Of a stretch of DNA of 64,000 bases, positions 1 through 11,876 are shown piece after piece; positions within the stretch are counted from its first letter, which is position 1; each line of letters starts with the position of its first letter. Both the position numbers and the translations under genes were made by a program. Under the pieces are notes generated by a model. It made no database searches and was not told the origin of the DNA. It saw only the letters and a list, made by a program, of their open reading frames with translations. The stretch lies in NCBI GenBank assembly GCA_023014485.1, contig JAJOZX010000938.1:532501-596500 (forward strand). The letters are read 5' to 3'. Source of the stretch: Bathynomus jamesi. Lineage: Eukaryota > Arthropoda > Malacostraca > Isopoda > Cirolanidae.

Positions 1-57
1 CTGTGAAATTTAAGACATTACATTATATAATATATCGCTTGAAGTAATCCATAGAAA

Positions 58-412
58 ATGCTTACGAATTCTCTCAATGATAACAGACAAATTCATACTT
101 CTCCAATGTTCAGAGATTTAAATATTCTAAAGCTAAATGACATATAAAATAACTATCGGTATCAATGTGTACACATAATAATAATAACAAGAGAAACTAT
201 ACTTCGCCCATTCACAGGGCGATTACCCGCATCAGACCAACCATAATCCCCAATGATTTCATACACAAACCAAATTATTCAATGCAAATTGCAGGAAATG
301 CTCTCTCCTACAAAGCAGCAGATATATGGAACTTTTTACCGATAGATGTCAGGCAAGCACCAATAACACCAGTACACATTTGAAAACTTGTCGATCGATT
401 TTTATAAACTAG
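58..412 (+). pseudogene. Non-LTR retrotransposon (LINE) reverse transcriptase, C-terminal tail remnant
   Basis: The plus strand reads through a typical end of a LINE reverse transcriptase protein. A segment resembling MFRDLNILKLNDI comes first (about 105-150), followed by a stop, then a stretch ending ALSYKAADIWNFLPIDVRQA (about 300-360). This is the pattern 'YKGA.LWN.LP..IR.A' found after the thumb region in CR1/Jockey-type elements. The reading frame is broken by at least one stop near 148 and a frameshift near 375. There is no catalytic domain, so this is a 5'-truncated dead copy. No target duplication could be found. Confidence 0.5.
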
Positions 413-925
413 TTGGTGATTCTATATAATTTGAGTGCGCTGATCTCAAACATATAGTTAGTTTTTCCCTATCACGTATGGTTTTCTTACTACAGGGTGT
501 GTCATAAATCCCCCATTTATCCACAAATGTGAACCATCTTATCGAGACCAACATTGGATTGCACATGCTAAACCATAAATTTTGTTGTTATAGACTACAG
601 TAACACTTACATAATAATGTAGGGTAAATATATATAACAACCAGTCCCGTTCCCAGCAAAATACTCTCTCCCCTCCCATCAATGGGTGGTTAACATTTGG
701 GGACAGATGAGGTATTACAACACCCCTTGTAGCCCGAAATCTTTAGGTGATAGAGTAAAACCTAATTAAAGCAGAATTAAATAGCTCCTAGCTCTTGGAC
801 AAGCATATTGCTTGTTTATGAAAGAATAAAAAAATAACTGAAAGAAACAAAATATATTTACATTCTTTACTTGCAAACATTTCAGGACTTATTCCAAAGA
901 CTTAAGACTACGAAGGTAGATCTGA
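413..925. other. Non-coding stretch with a mariner-end-like motif
   Basis: No coding region is supported here. A sequence starting at 493 (CAGGGTGTGTCATAAATCCC) resembles the outer end of a mariner-type terminal repeat, but no partner repeat or transposase is present nearby. The rest is AT-rich and featureless. Confidence 0.3.
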
Positions 926-2514
926 CTAATGACGACTAAACCGGTGCTTCTTTGATGTTTTCTTATGCTGTGCGTTAGGCTGATCTCGTTCCAGACACCA
1001 GCAGTAATCCGCCATCATATTTGTATGCCATCTTCCTTGATATCTTCTTTCCATGGTTTTGATGTCCTGGTGAAATCGTTCCCCTTGCTCCTCACTGACA
1101 TCTCCGAGATTTTCGGGAAAACGGTCAAGATGCGAAAATAAGAAGTGAACTTTCAGGCTCATGTTGCAGCCTAAGGCGCAAAACTTTTTAAGCATATTTT
1201 CCACCAGTCTTTCATAATTTTGGCTTTTGTAGTTTCCCAAGAAGTTTTCAACAACATCTTTGAAACCAAGCCATGCTTCTTTTTCTTTATTAGTCATTGT
1301 GTTCAGGAAATGATCGTCTGTCAATAACTTTCTAATCTGAGGACCTATAAAAACACCTTCCTTTATTTTCTCGTAGCTAATCTTTGGATATTTTGAACAA
1401 ATTTACTTGAAACACTCACCTTCTCTATTCAATGCTTTGACATACTGCTTCATGAAGCCTAACTTAATGTGCAAGGGTGGTAGGAGGATTTTATTTGGTT
1501 CAACTAGATGTTCATGTAAAATGTTCTTTGATCCTGGGGTAAGATTCTCTCTAGGAGGCCAAGTTTTCCTCTTCCAGTGCTGGTCACGTGCTCGACTATC
1601 CCATTCGCAGATGAAACATGGCATCTTAGTGTATCCTGATTGCTGCCCAAGTAACATGCAAAGGACTTTGAGATCCCCACACAATATCCATCTGTGATTT
1701 TGAAACTGAATTTTTTCCAGAAGCAGTTTCATGTTATCATAGGTCTCTTTTAAATGAGTAGAATGGGCCACTGGGATTGATGCATATTTGTTACCGTTGT
1801 GCAGTAACACTCCTTTTAGACTGGTTTTAGAGGAATCTATAAACAACCTCCAGTCACTGTGAAGTCTTTCTCACGATTTCTGTACCAAGCGAAGTATGTG
1901 TCGGATGCCAATAAATTGTTCTCCTGCAATCTAGACCCCAAAAGTTCTGCAGAGTCCTTAGGCAGATTCAAATCCCTGACTAAGTCATTTAGTTCGGCTT
2001 GGGTTAATGGTTTAGGAGGATCTCGGCCAGCTGTTGGCTGTTCATAAACATCATCATTGTCTGGATTTGGAGCTGAACCAGAATCTGAATTGTATTGATC
2101 CAGACTCTCGGGTGGGCGGGGAATAGGAACTTCTGGACCATGGGGTACCGGCCTTATTGCAGATGGAAGACTTGGGTATTGAAGGCTCTCTTTATTCTTT
2201 GCATTATAACCTTTAACATTGCAAGAACAGAAGTAGCAGTCGTCGGTATGGTTTCTAGGCTCGCGCCATACCATAGGGATCCCAAATGGCAAACTTTTCT
2301 TTTTACCTTTGCTCCAATTCCTTAGTGCCGCAACACACGTAAGACAAACCTTGTGTGGAGCCCAACTTTTGTCTTGATCTCCTAATTTAATTCCAAAATA
2401 AGCATGATAAGCTCTCTTGATGAAGGTCGTTACATTTGTCCTTTGTTTTACAACATACCGACCACAAATATAACAAAATATGTCTGGAGTATGGGTACAT
2501 CCTCTAGAAGCCAT
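926..2514 (-). pseudogene. ZAD-like zinc finger / DDE-like transposase, broken copy
   Basis: This is a decayed homologue of the intact 558-residue gene at 61302-62978. The start codon is at 2514 and the first residues, MASRGC, match the intact copy. The N-terminal zinc-binding pattern is kept (CYIC near residue 14, then a second CxxC about 40 residues on). Around 1837-1850 about 40 residues are missing relative to the intact copy and the frame changes. Reading resumes at FIDSSKTSLK, then CGDLKVLCMLLGQQ and PCFICEWD. An in-frame TAA at 1403-1405 follows ECFK, where the intact copy has a tyrosine codon. The same frame continues to SEEQGERFHQDIKTMERRYQ and stops at 926. The deletion and the stop make it non-functional. 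The family is widespread but uncharacterised as far as I know; a transposase role is inferred. Confidence 0.85.
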
Positions 2515-2870
2515 TATTAAAATTATAAAGACGTAATGTTAGAATTATCTCTCTGAAAAATATGAAAAAACGAAATTAATTAAAGATAAGGTAAAAAATT
2601 ACAAAACGCCCCAAAATTGTTTTGCTAATAACTTTAAAACTGTGGGTGATAGAAAAAACTGGTAGCATTTTTGAATTCAGCGCAGCGAACTGCTTCAGAA
2701 TCACAACTCAAAATAAAAAATCGATTTTCATGCAGACCGGTGTAATATAAGTAAAATTTACACTCATAATTCGGGTGCAGTCCCAAGTTATATAAATTAT
2801 ATTTTGAAAGTTTTCATTATATTACACCGTGTATATAATGTACTTCATTTCCTATAAGATATAGTATAAG
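2515..2870. other. Upstream flank of the broken ZAD/DDE copy with a candidate terminal repeat
   Basis: On the minus strand, positions 2742-2732 read CACCGGTCTGC, close to the CACAGGCCTGC terminal repeat of the intact element at 60885-63256 (two differences in 11). This would be the 5' end of the broken element, about 220 bp upstream of its start codon. I could not find a matching end beyond position 926, so the element's other boundary is unknown. Confidence 0.4.
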
Positions 2871-3647
2871 ATTGTCTCATTTTTTATTTGTAATAATAGA
2901 ACTGAGGGGTCCCGCGTCTTAAGGTACCTAAGCGCCAAAATTAAAATTCGCCAGAAATCGCCTCCAAAGTTCAGCATATTCTGGCAATAGTATCTCTGTT
3001 ATCAATTGAGCTAGAACGTTCATTTTTTGCTAAATTAGAGTTCTAAGTATGCTAATGAAGATGTTGATGAGTTTTGGGAATAGAATTTCATATTTTATAT
3101 TTTATATATATTTTTAAATTTTTTTATTTTCTTATTATGCCGAACTTTGGGTGCGATTTCTGGCACAGAATTATTCCATTGATTTTTCATCACTATCACT
3201 AGCACGGTGAGACATTGCTGCATACGTTGATCATAGTTAGAAGCTGGGTGAATAGAAGATTGTCTCATTTTTTATTTGTAATAATAGAACTGAGGGGTCC
3301 CGCGTCTTAAGGTACCTAAGCGCCAAAATTAAAATTCGCCAGAAATCGCCTCCAAAGTTCAGCAATATTCTGGCAATAGTATCTCTGTTATCAATTGAGC
3401 TAGAACGTTCATTTTTGGCTAAATTAGAGTTCTAAGTATGCTAATGAAGATGTTGATGAGTTTTGGGAATAGAATTTCATATTTTATATTTTATATATAT
3501 TTTTAAATTTTTTTATTTTCTTATTATGCCGAACTTTGGGTGCGATTTCTGGCACAGAATTATTCCATTGATTTTTCATCACTATCACTAGCACGGTGAG
3601 ACATTGCTGCATACGTTGATCATAGTTAGAAGCTGGGTGAATAGAAT
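2871..3647. repeat. 388 bp direct tandem duplication
   Basis: The block 2871-3258 is repeated almost perfectly at 3259-3647. The differences I noticed are a one-base insertion (gcatattctgg against gcaatattctgg) and a substitution in the following segment. The repeat includes the terminal repeat of the surrounding element, so that element has two left ends. The near identity indicates a recent duplication. Confidence 0.9.
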
Positions 3648-4117
3648 AATCCACGCAATATTCAGCAATATGAGCACGAACACAGGACGCCTGCTAACAG
3701 CAACGCGAGTCTTAAGGTACTGGCGGGATGTTTGTGTCGTGTCCCTCTCGGCGCGTGGAACGGGTGGCCAATCAGAAAGCAGAGCGGCGTGGCTGCCATG
3801 TTTTCATTGGCTCGCGCTCCTCTGCTGTTCCCGCCACCCAGAGACCGAGCGTCCCACCCCCAACCCCATCACCTCCCACCAGTTGAACGGGATATTGGGG
3901 CCTTAAGACGCGCATCACATCTGAGCGGCAGAGCCCAGCTGGCGATAGAGGTGAAAAAAGTAGTTCGCTTCATAAGGTTTTCAACCATACTTCAAGTGTC
4001 GTAAGGTCATTATAACCCAAACCACGCGAAAGAGGAAGGGTGAAAATAGTGATATCCATCAAAATCACGTTTTCGCTTGTTGTGGCGCTTAGGTACCTTA
4101 AGACGCGCGACCCCTCA
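2903..4117. mobile_element. Non-autonomous TIR element with duplicated left end
   Basis: The 35 bp at 2903-2937 (start TGAGGGGTC, containing TTAAGGTACCTAAGCGCCA) is the reverse complement of 4083-4117 with one mismatch. Because of the tandem duplication a second left end lies at 3291-3325. Shorter related segments occur inside, at about 3706 (gcgagtcttaaggtactggcg) and 3897 (ggccttaagacgcgc), giving a foldback-like layout. The interior is GC-richer than its surroundings (3680-3930). No transposase-like protein is present. I do not recognise the family. Confidence 0.75.
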
Positions 4118-4906
4118 ATTTGTTTACCATATTCTTTATCACTTTTTTTCTCTTATTTCTAATATTATCTCAGTTTTCATTTGTAATGCAAGAAAATAAT
4201 TAAATGCACTTTCATTTTCCATTATTTGTATGTATTTTCTTATTTTCTATGATGAAAATGGAAATTAATCTCAAAGATTTAGCTGAACAGCTTATTCAGA
4301 TAAGGATGCCTTTATTAGACTACTTGCCACTAAAATATAAAATTAAGCATCAATTTTTACATTCTGTAAACCTACAGTATATAAATGTGATGTATACTTT
4401 ATGCAATGTATATTTTCTAAATAGAGATTGTTTATTTGTTTGTTTGTTTGAAATCACCTCCATATTTCCTTCATCCATTTTATTCTATCCATTGATTTTA
4501 TCTATTTTTTTTACTCTGTTTACTAATCTTATTACACATAAACAGTTTGCGTTGATTTTGGTACAATTCATTTGTTTGTTTCATGCTCATTCTGCTGTAG
4601 CTTCACATTGTTCTCTCTATCCATTCTGTTTCATCTGCATCTGGCAACAAAAGACAAGCTGTCTGATATCTCAGTCTATTATTATCAGTCTATTAGTGAC
4701 ATGTGTCTAACATTGCTGTTTGTGATACAGAACCAATGAATGTTGAAACTTTTACTTTAACTCTAACTATCACGACTCGTTACGGCCTTTGGTAAAAAAA
4801 ATGAGGATCTAAAGTCCAGCAACTTCCAGTCATATGCGTTTTCATGTTTGTATTCAATTATTCGATGTGTAGATAAAAATTTAGGGATTAGCAAAATCCA
4901 TGTATA
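4118..4906. other. T-rich non-coding stretch
   Basis: A 168-codon open frame (4204-4710) exists but is made of phenylalanine, isoleucine and leucine runs from T-rich DNA. It has no recognisable domain, so I do not regard it as a gene. Nothing else is visible. Confidence 0.4.
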
Positions 4907-6439
4907 CCAGGTGTTTCACAACCGGTCTGCCATACTTTGGGGGGAGGGGGGATTTGGAGGGTGATATCGAGTAAAAAAGTTAATACAACATAGGCGCTAT
5001 TTCCAACCGTTGCGGAGCTACGGACGTTTTAAGATGTGCAAACATCAAATCTCTACGTCTGTGTAATTCGATAGATGGCAGCACTGGAGGTAGTTTCGAT
5101 TAACGAAGTTACCACTACTAATCCTCAGTTTTTTTCTTTCAGTTGATTCTGATCTGTGGTACGAGACACTGATGCGCTAAGGTGAACAATCAAAATGAAT
5201 CAACAGTTCACACCCATTGAATACGCTGATATCCATTTCATTTATGGATTCTGTGATGGTAACAGCAGAGCAGCAGTTGAGGAATATCGAAGACGTTTTC
5301 CGAACCGCTGAATACCGAACAGGCAAGTGTTTAGTGACACACACACTAGAGATTAAAGGAAACAGGGAAAATTGTTCCACGTAACCAAGAACATGTAGCA
5401 CGACGGCACGTTGCTGTGGAGGAGCGCATACTGGACCTAGTACAACGTACCACAACTACCAGTGTTCAAAGGATTTCTAGATGAATTGGTGAATCCGCAT
5501 CGCGTGTATGGCGAACCATACATGATGAGGGTTTGTATCCCTATCATTTGCAACGTGTGCAAGCTCTTCAACCGGATGATTACGATAAACATGTTCAATT
5601 CTGCCAGTGGATGGTTATGCATCGCCAAATTCTTAATCGCATACTGTTTAGTGATGAAGCACAATTCATTGGGATGGAATTAACAACAGACGAAATTCCC
5701 ACTTGTGGTCCGCCGATAATCCCCACGGTATCGTTGAAGGAAACTTTCAACATCGATTCTCGGTGATGTTTGGTGCGTTGTAATTAGAGATCAGCTGATT
5801 GGACCGTTCGTTTTGGAACAAAGATTAACTACTGATATTTATCTGAACTTCCTGACGAACGAATTGTCGCTTTTGATGGAGGACGTGCCCTTGGAGAGAA
5901 AGCGCAGGATGTTCTTTCAACACGATGGGGCGCCACCACACATTGGTCGTCATGTTACGGATTACTTGAATCAGCGGTACAGGAATCGTTGGATTAGTCG
6001 TGCTGGTCCAATATCGTGACCCACGAGATCTCCAGACCTATTCCCGTTAGATTTCTTTTTATAGGGTTTTATGAAAGAGATAGTCTACAGGACCAAAGTA
6101 CAAACGAGAGAGTAACTCTTGCGCCAGATTATGGATGCCACTGCTTACATACGAGAACACCCGGAAATGATTCAGTAGGCAGTGAACTCTTGCTTGGAAC
6201 GAGCAGGGCTCTGCATTGAAAGCCGAGGCGGACATTTTGAAAATTTATAAGGTGTATCTCATAAAATGTAGCAATAAATATATCAGATTATTACTCTCAT
6301 TTATTTTTTTTATGCACCTTAAAACGTCCATAGCTCCGCAACGGTTGGAAATAGCACCGATGTTGTATTAACTTTTTTACTCTATATAACCCCCCAAATC
6401 ACCCCCCAAAGTATGGCAGACCGGTTATGAAACACCCTG
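4907..6439 (+). mobile_element. mariner-type transposon (DUF4817 family), copy 1
   Basis: The left end at 4907 (CCAGGTGTTTCACAACCGGT) and the right end at 6439 (reverse complement CAGGGTGTTTCATAACCGGT) form terminal inverted repeats of roughly 40 bp. They are flanked by TA on both sides (4905-4906 and 6440-6441), the expected Tc1/mariner target duplication. The element is about 1.53 kb and carries one degenerate transposase gene on the plus strand. A second copy with the same sequence but without its left end lies at 39546-40967. Confidence 0.88.
5195..6250 (+). pseudogene. mariner transposase with DUF4817-like N-terminal HTH, degenerate
   Basis: The start codon is at 5195 ([12 protein letters not shown]). 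This N-terminus matches the DUF4817 helix-turn-helix domain common in insect and crustacean mariners ([18 protein letters not shown]). A TGA replaces an arginine codon near 5310, and several frameshifts follow. The catalytic region is recognisable in pieces: ILFSDEAQF near 5640 (first Asp), MFFQHDGAPPH near 5910-5945 (second Asp) and SPDLFPLDFF near 6030-6060 (third Asp). The C-terminus ends with GGHFENL at 6250. It would act in the nucleus by cut-and-paste transposition at TA sites, but this copy cannot make protein. Confidence 0.85.
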
Positions 6440-6570
6440 TATAACGTCAATGTTGCGCATCATCGTTTATAACAAAATTGGGATATAATGGGCGTAAAAC
6501 TGGTGTGGTTATTTGTATCGCAACTTCTGTAACCGATGCAATGCAAAAATTAGAGGGTTTCCTGTCCACA

Positions 6571-6776
6571 AATTACGGTGTAGTTATTTCTTTGACATCA
6601 CAAGAAAATATTACACTTCAAATAGAATAAATTAAATTTCACTTTGGAGGAAAAGGGAAACTGACTGATGTTTAAATTTCCTTTTGCATTAAAAATGAAA
6701 TTTAAGTTACGCCATTATAAGTGTAATATTTTCGTACGATAACAAAGAAATAACTACGTACATCGTAATGTGGTGC
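6571..6776. repeat. Imperfect inverted repeat, MITE-like
   Basis: The arm at 6581-6618 (tagttatttctttgacatca and onward) is repeated in inverse at 6719-6756 (ending aacaaagaaataacta). Weaker similarity extends outward to about 6571 and 6776. The whole unit is about 206 bp, has no coding capacity and looks like a small foldback MITE. Confidence 0.55.
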
Positions 6777-7943
6777 CAGGTGAGATGTCACCTAAATATT
6801 AGGAAAGTTTTCCTCTAATTTGTTTAGTGTGGTATATACTGTATATTCGGCATAAAGGTAAAAAACATTCTTAATGAACCAATAATTGAGAAGTGAGTAC
6901 ATTCCACATTTGAATCATGTTGGTTTGGATTACACAACCTTTTTTTTAATTTTCAAGCCCACACAGAGGGGATCAAGAAAACTATCCTCAATACGCTGAA
7001 TAGCGTCAGTCCTGTATTTGTTCAGGTAAACCGCCTAACAAATGAACATTTTGATAGAGAAACTTTTGAACTTTGTTTTCTTATTTGTCAATTGCGCCAT
7101 GCTTCAGCCAATGACCGATATCCTACAAAATGTGTTCGAAACACTGGAAACACTGTATTTTTAGGTGGGCAAGGTCAATTACATTATACTGCACATTCTG
7201 GAGGAAAATTTATGCAAGTTCCATTGAATTATTACTTTATATAGGAATCATAGATTTATGAAAGCCTGAAAAGTTGCAGACGAACTATCACTGGCAGAAA
7301 GGCAATACCAGAAAAGTGGTTTCGTGATTTTTATGATTAACTTTCATACATTCTTACGAAAGCACCACCACCACTTTTTCATTTTCAGTCCCACTTGAAG
7401 ACTTAAAGAACTATCTTGATAACTCATTACTTAAGTGTAGAGTTGGGTATTGAATCTTTGATTTAGATAGTTTAAGGCCCTCTATTTAAATTTCATAACA
7501 AAAAATTACATCTTAATCACTACTATTTTAAACCATTTATGTTGTGTGTAATGTTTTAAACATGCGTGATCATTTCAGTCATTTATAGAAATCTTTTGCG
7601 CATCTATGCCTAATAATTAATTAACGGTACAAATGAAATATGAAGACTAAATGTTTCACTGTCTGATTAATGTTAGTTTAATGAACCGCGTACGAATCTA
7701 ATTATTCTCTATCAAATCAATTAAACTTTTGTGCTCAATCAAAAATTATGAAGGGCTGAACCACACAAACTAATTTTCATTTGCATAGAAATGTGATTGG
7801 TTCTACCTTTGCATTCGATGTTCTTCGTCGCTGTAAATTTTGTCTACAAATTCCGAGAAATGTGTTGCACCAGTTTTCATCTTAACCAGTTTTCACTCGA
7901 TCATCAAATGCTATAATAAGTTTCATGATATTACAGGCTGTGT
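6777..7943. other. No feature recognised
   Basis: AT-rich DNA with stops in all frames. I see no gene, repeat or RNA that I can support. Confidence 0.4.
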
Positions 7944-8325
7944 AATCCACTATATTCCGAACAAGTAATGGTAAATGACAAACACTATAGTTTTTCTTTT
8001 CCATGGTGTTAGCCCGACGTGGGCAACGGGTCACTCGCAAAGAGGGCCCAAAAATATAGTTTACCTTACCAGCTATCTGCAAAGCAGGTAGGATCCTGTC
8101 CCAAAGCTGGTTCCTATTTGTTTTGCAGATAGCTGGTGAGGGAAACGATATTTTGGGGGCCTCTTTGCGAGTGACCCGTTGCACACGTCCGTTGCACACG
8201 TTGGGCTAACATCATGAAAAAGAAAAAAGCTATAATGTTTGTCATTTACCATTACTTATTCGGACTATAGTGGATTTAATTTTCCCAGAAGAGTTCCTTC
8301 TTCCATGCACAGTCTGTGTTTATCA
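7944..8325. mobile_element. Foldback element, family FB, copy A
   Basis: Two arms face each other. The left arm, 7944-8084, runs from aatccactatattccgaac through gcccgacgtgggcaacgggt to ccagctatctgcaaa. The right arm, 8105-8325, is its inverse and reaches further out, to a segment like ccatgcacagtctgtgttt. The same sequence recurs at 12522-12650 (one arm) and 20417-21181 (three arms). The right arm contains a short duplication of 'cacacgtccgttg'. There is no open reading frame of note and no transposase was found for it. Confidence 0.75.
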
Positions 8326-8361
8326 TAAAAAAACTCAGGATACCATTCTGAGTTCTATCCC

Positions 8362-8389
<28 letters not shown>
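8362..8389. repeat. (TA)n microsatellite
   Basis: An uninterrupted TA dinucleotide run. It abuts the foldback element on its left and the hAT-derived element at 8395 on its right. Confidence 0.95.
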
Positions 8390-8394
<5 letters not shown>

Positions 8395-8396
<2 letters not shown>

Positions 8397-9073
8397 AAGG
8401 TGGGCACCCGGGCCTCATAAAAGACCGACGGTCCCGGTCCCGGTCCTTGCCTCAAACTGAACCGACGGTCCCGGCCACGGTCCTTTCTGAAGATAGGACC
8501 TAGGAACGACTCGGTCCTCGGTCCTTATATATAATATAAGTGAAAAATTTGATTAAAATGAAAAATGAAATTAAAGACACCGGAAATCTTTAATTTTATT
8601 AACGTAAATTATAATTAATACAATACATAAATGATGAAAAAAGTTATTAAGTTAAATGCTTGAGTTTCCCTTCAAGAAGACTAGCATTTCAAAATGGCTG
8701 TCACTGAGCCCTGACCTTTTCGGCTTGAGGACGTCCTTCCCCAAAGAGAAGAGCCTCTCCACGGCGGCACTGGATGGGATAGGCGTGTTAAACTTGATGA
8801 ACAAGTCCTTCAGGTGTTGAAACAAGTTTCAGTTCAGTCTCAGTCTCTTTCTGAGTCTTCTGGAGGAAACGATCCATCTTCTTTAGAACTTCAAATAATC
8901 ACTAAACACACTAAAATCACTAAAAAAGACCGTCCGGAATTGCTTAAAAATGGACCGTCGCTCCTCATTTCGGTCCTCACTGAGAAAAGGACCGACTTTC
9001 CCGCTCACGGTCCTTAAAAAGGACCGAGTTCCTGGAGTTCGGTCCTTTTGGAACTCGGTCCTGCCCACCTTTG
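8395..9073. mobile_element. hAT deletion derivative with GGACCG subterminal repeats
   Basis: The ends are CAAAGGTGGGCA at 8395 and its inverse at 9073, set in TA repeats on both sides, so an 8 bp target duplication cannot be resolved. The ends carry many copies of GGTCC/GGACC hexamer-like motifs (for example 8420-8520 and 8935-9060), typical of hAT subterminal transposase-binding repeats. Internally only the C-terminal dimerisation part of a transposase survives, on the minus strand. The protein is closely related to the one at 56860-57010. Confidence 0.8.
8656..8820 (-). pseudogene. hAT transposase C-terminal (hATC) remnant
   Basis: The minus strand encodes FIKFNTPIPSSAAVERLFSL followed by GKDVLKPKRSGLSD and a short tail ending KGNSSI. 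This is the conserved hAT dimerisation region (motif SSAAVERLFS, then the K-R-LSD segment). The same segment with few changes occurs in the element at 55367-57213. Everything upstream, including the zinc finger and catalytic residues, is missing. Confidence 0.85.
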
Positions 9074-9476
9074 TGTATATATATATATATATATATTAGG
9101 GTGTGCCTAAAATTAAACTTTATTTTTTTCTAATACCACATATCTTTATTTTGTGGCAATGAATGAAAAACTAATATAGACAAAATTTTATTGAATTTAG
9201 TTAATATTAACAGGGTGCTTAATTCACTGAAAAGTTCCACTTCAAAAAAGTTGTACCATAACTAAGTAAATTCCATACTTTTAAGACTTTATTTCAACTT
9301 GAGCTCAATTATTTTCAAAATTTAACATAAATATACTTTTGGAGTCTTCTGAACATTCACTTAAGCCTATCTTTTTTAATCTCTTTGTAGGCCTATACAA
9401 AAACTACACATAATATATTTTACAGATAAAATAACCACAGTATATTTTTTGAATAACACTTATTAACATACATTTT

Positions 9477-11739
9477 TTAGTAATATTTCTTGGCTTTGGG
9501 GTTTTGTTTCCTATGGTGTTCTACAACCTGCAAAAGGTACTGTTTTTGACTTTCATCTGTTGTTAGTGTTGCATTGAACTTCGTAATGAGAGCCACACCA
9601 CGCTCTGCAAGATCATTTACAACTCTCAAATTTTTAACTATTTCTTTTGCGGCATTGTAATGTGCCGAAACTGACCACCTTTCAGGATCTTCATGAAGAA
9701 ATTCTGCGAGTACTCCTGTGATTGTGAAAAATGATTTGGTTCTTTGCAGGCAAAAATCAGGTAAAGTTTTGCGAGAAGGATCAAAGGGCTGAACTCTACG
9801 CACAAAATCTTCATGGCAAGGAACTTCATTTGCATTTTTGGCCATCATCCTTTTGACATCAAATGATATCTCTGGATCAAAAAATGCAAGAGCAACATTT
9901 ACCTCATTTAAGTAAGTACCACAGGTGGCGTCCAAAGACAGTAGTAAGAGCATTTGATAGATTTTGATTTCTAAGAGAGTTCAGCTCTTGAAAGAGATTC
10001 AGATCATTTGCTGGAGCCTTTATGGCCACAGAGCTCTGGAACCATGCTTTTAAATATATCTTTACAAGAAATATATTAAAATTTAAAAAGTTTACCCATT
10101 TCCTTTCTGAAGCTGTATTTCCTTTTAATCTCAAATTCGGTATTTCCTTCTGTAGATCAAATTGATTTCTAAACAACCACATTTTGAGAGAGTAAATGGC
10201 TCTTGACATCCATCTTGCTCGATGGACAGGACCTGGGCGCTTAAAAGAAATAGCTGTGATTGGAATCCCGCCCAAAAATATGATTGAGAGCTCCAGAAGC
10301 TCTCGATAATCATCCCGAGGCTATTGTTCGTGTAGGGTTGCGTTTGCGAACATGATAATGTCATCTTTAAGAGCAATAATTTCTTCTGCGCCAACATCTG
10401 CATGGGTAATAAGCCGATACTCATTTTGAATGAACTTTGGCCAGAATTTCTGGAAATGCTTGAAAATCTCTATGTTTGGAGATTTTGAGTTATCGTTCAA
10501 AAGTATCTCATATGCTTTGCACAAACAAGCTAATGAATGTGATGTCTGCATGCCAGAAAAAGTATATCCTTTTTAAGGTATTGCTCTAGTATAGTGCATG
10601 TACCTGCCCTTTGTCCAGTGTTGCTGGCAGTGGTATCGAAACTTAAGCCAATAATTTTATGTGTGATATTCCACTCTTTAATTGTTTCAATCACTGCTTT
10701 AGCGACCGTCTCTCCAGTGGAATCAGGAAGTTTTGGGACACTCAGTAATTTTTCAACACCATTTCCAGAAACCGCGATTAGTAAGCGATCAACATTTGTC
10801 TGATTTTGACGTGAGGTCTGGTAACATTTTGCCATCCCAGTGTAAAACAAAAGGGACATGAGCATTGCCGAAAGAGTTTTTTATTTCCAGCGCACTAGTT
10901 TTCCGATATTTGGCTCTAGCCCGATGAATGGCCCTGTGACTAATTATCATGTCACCAACGTCATGTCCAAGACTTTGTGCTAAGGCACTGATAATATGCG
11001 ATGCACTTCTACTTGTTGTTGATGTTCTGTCCATTGCAGAGACAACTGCTTTATCAATTACCTGTTTAGTGCCTCGTTTAGGTGCCTTACGAATTGAAAC
11101 TTCCTTTAGAGCTTTATCAGTATTGTAGGTTGAAGTTGAAGGAAGGCAAATATCTTCATCGCTGCTGGAACTGATGCTACAAACAACAGTTGCGACAGTT
11201 TCTTGCATTTCTGAATGAGCTTGAAAACGGTGTGATTCCAATGCTCGTTCTCGCTTCATGATTCGTTGCTGTTTCTTGACTTCTTTCTTGTCTATACCTG
11301 CCATATAACCTTCGGCCTTTCTGTCTTTTCTTTGAGCAATAAGAAAAGCACGGTCTTCCTCTCTTTTGGTTAGAGATAGGACATTTTGATGAGCAATGTC
11401 AAATAATGCACTTAGAGATTCGACAAACTTTTGTTCCTTTGAACACTGAGTCTGTTTTCCTACTTTTATTCTTTTTCAATAAATTATAATCATCAACAAG
11501 TTTATTAATCAGTTTGATAACATAAGGTTTGTGGCTCGTTGCAATTTTTGCCTTGTCCCTTATATTCATCAATTCCTCTGCTACTAAATTTATAGACTCC
11601 TACGGGAGCGTTTTTCTTCGTGCAAATGAAAAAAATAAACTGACAAAATTTCATTTTTTAGTGGTAGTTTTGTCTCTGGTAGGTACGCAAATGGAATTTC
11701 TAACAGATAAACAGCTTCTTTACTTCTTGTAGAAGACAT
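9477..11739 (-). pseudogene. Family X hAT-like DDE transposase-like protein, degenerate
   Basis: The start is at 11739 (MSSTRSKEAVY). A lysine/glutamate/serine-rich region follows, then a segment with ISHRAIHRARAKYRK. Conserved motifs in order are: VLHWDGK (candidate first Asp), GLSFDTTASNTGQRAGTC (candidate second Asp, 10620-10650), LACRHHIH (C..H pair), ARWMSRAIYSLKMWLFR, a WFQSSVAIKAP segment, VVNDLAERGVALI (candidate acidic residue) and a lysine-rich tail ending KAKKYY at 9477. At least five frame breaks separate these pieces. The order D, D, C..H, RW, E resembles hAT transposases but the sequence is far from the usual hAT core. Copy 2 is at 13888-16110 and a related family, Y, at 32875-35124. 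Confidence 0.75.
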
Positions 11740-11801
11740 ATTTTTGTTTAACCACTATAAGGATCGAATATCATATTCTAAACACTATCTGAAAATCTGA
11801 A

Positions 11802-11868
11802 ACAGAAAAACACAATTATATATATATGGTTGTTACAGAAAAACACAATTATATATATATATGGTTGT
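11802..11868. repeat. Short tandem duplication
   Basis: The segment acagaaaaacacaattatat plus a (TA) tract and ggttgt occurs twice in direct tandem, about 32 bp per unit. The copies differ only in the length of the TA tract. Confidence 0.85.
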
Positions 11869-11876
11869 ATACGTAT

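Noticed and set aside
4204..4710. 168-codon open frame on the plus strand
   Set aside because: It is produced by T-rich DNA (runs of Phe, Leu, Ile) and has no domain or homologous copy in the window.
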